Origin: an uncultured Bacteroidota bacterium
GTDB taxonomy: Bacteria; Bacteroidota; Bacteroidia; Chitinophagales; Chitinophagaceae
DNA: 6,723 bases
NCBI GenBank assembly: GCA_903933765.1
Contig: CAIZLI010000266.1
Span: forward strand, 1-6,723
Direction of reading: 5' to 3'
Positions 6,648 through 6,723 of the stretch are shown here, piece after piece. The position numbers and the translations under genes were made by a program. Position 1 is the first letter of the stretch, and each line of letters opens with the position of its first letter. Below the pieces are notes generated by a model. That model was not told the DNA's origin, ran no database searches, and was given only the letters and a program-made list of their open reading frames with translations.

Positions 6648-6723
6648 CAATTTATCATAGTTAAATTTTTATATACTTGACTGTTAATTTATTAAAAGCG
6701 TTAGATGCAAATAAATTATTTTA

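Noticed and set aside
6648..6723. Possible divergent gene or promoter at the right edge, including a TTGAC on the plus strand
   Set aside because: No -7 element at a suitable distance on the plus strand and no open frame with coding character before the window ends.
1..6723. A new defence, mobile or biosynthetic system
   Set aside because: All five genes belong to known families, with intact motifs and similar composition. There are no repeats of array type, integrase, transposase, toxin-antitoxin pair or unexplained gap longer than 180 nt.

Overview
The window looks like ordinary chromosomal DNA from a member of the Bacteroidota, most likely the Chitinophagaceae or a close relative. This is inferred from several signs. 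The DNA is AT-rich. No start codon is preceded by a purine-rich Shine-Dalgarno sequence. At least two genes are preceded by exact copies of the Bacteroidota -7 promoter element TAnnTTTG (TACCTTTG and TATCTTTG). The protein types (an FGCPGW-type ketoacyl synthase III, a long RecQ with a C-terminal helix-turn-helix-like extension, a DUF3089 lipoprotein hydrolase) are also typical of that phylum. All five genes appear intact, and nothing suggests mobile DNA.

Left part (5-3180, minus strand): three genes run in the same direction and are probably one operon, read as D-arabinose-5-phosphate isomerase (KpsF/KdsD type), then 9 nt later mannose-1-phosphate guanylyltransferase (manC), then 53 nt later a KASIII/FabH-like condensing enzyme. 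The first makes the Kdo precursor arabinose-5-phosphate. The second makes GDP-mannose. The third makes an acyl or ketoacyl product of unknown identity. Together they suggest supply of precursors for envelope glycans or lipids, though the role of the condensing enzyme is a guess.

Middle (3181-3360): a 180-nt divergent promoter region between the isomerase and recQ. It holds a clear -7 element for the isomerase, a candidate -33/-7 pair for recQ, and a perfect 7-1-7 inverted repeat just inside the predicted recQ leader.

Right part (3361-6723): recQ on the plus strand converges on a minus-strand gene for a DUF3089-type alpha/beta-hydrolase lipoprotein. The two coding regions overlap by 4 nt, and both stop codons lie in one palindromic octamer, AATTAATT. 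The hydrolase has an exact -7 element only 4 nt before its best start codon, so its mRNA is probably leaderless or nearly so. The last 88 nt are AT-rich and hold no visible gene.

I found no CRISPR array, RNA gene, insertion sequence, or convincing new defence or biosynthetic system. The points worth a second look concern start sites and promoters, the shared stop codons, and the unassigned substrate of the condensing enzyme.
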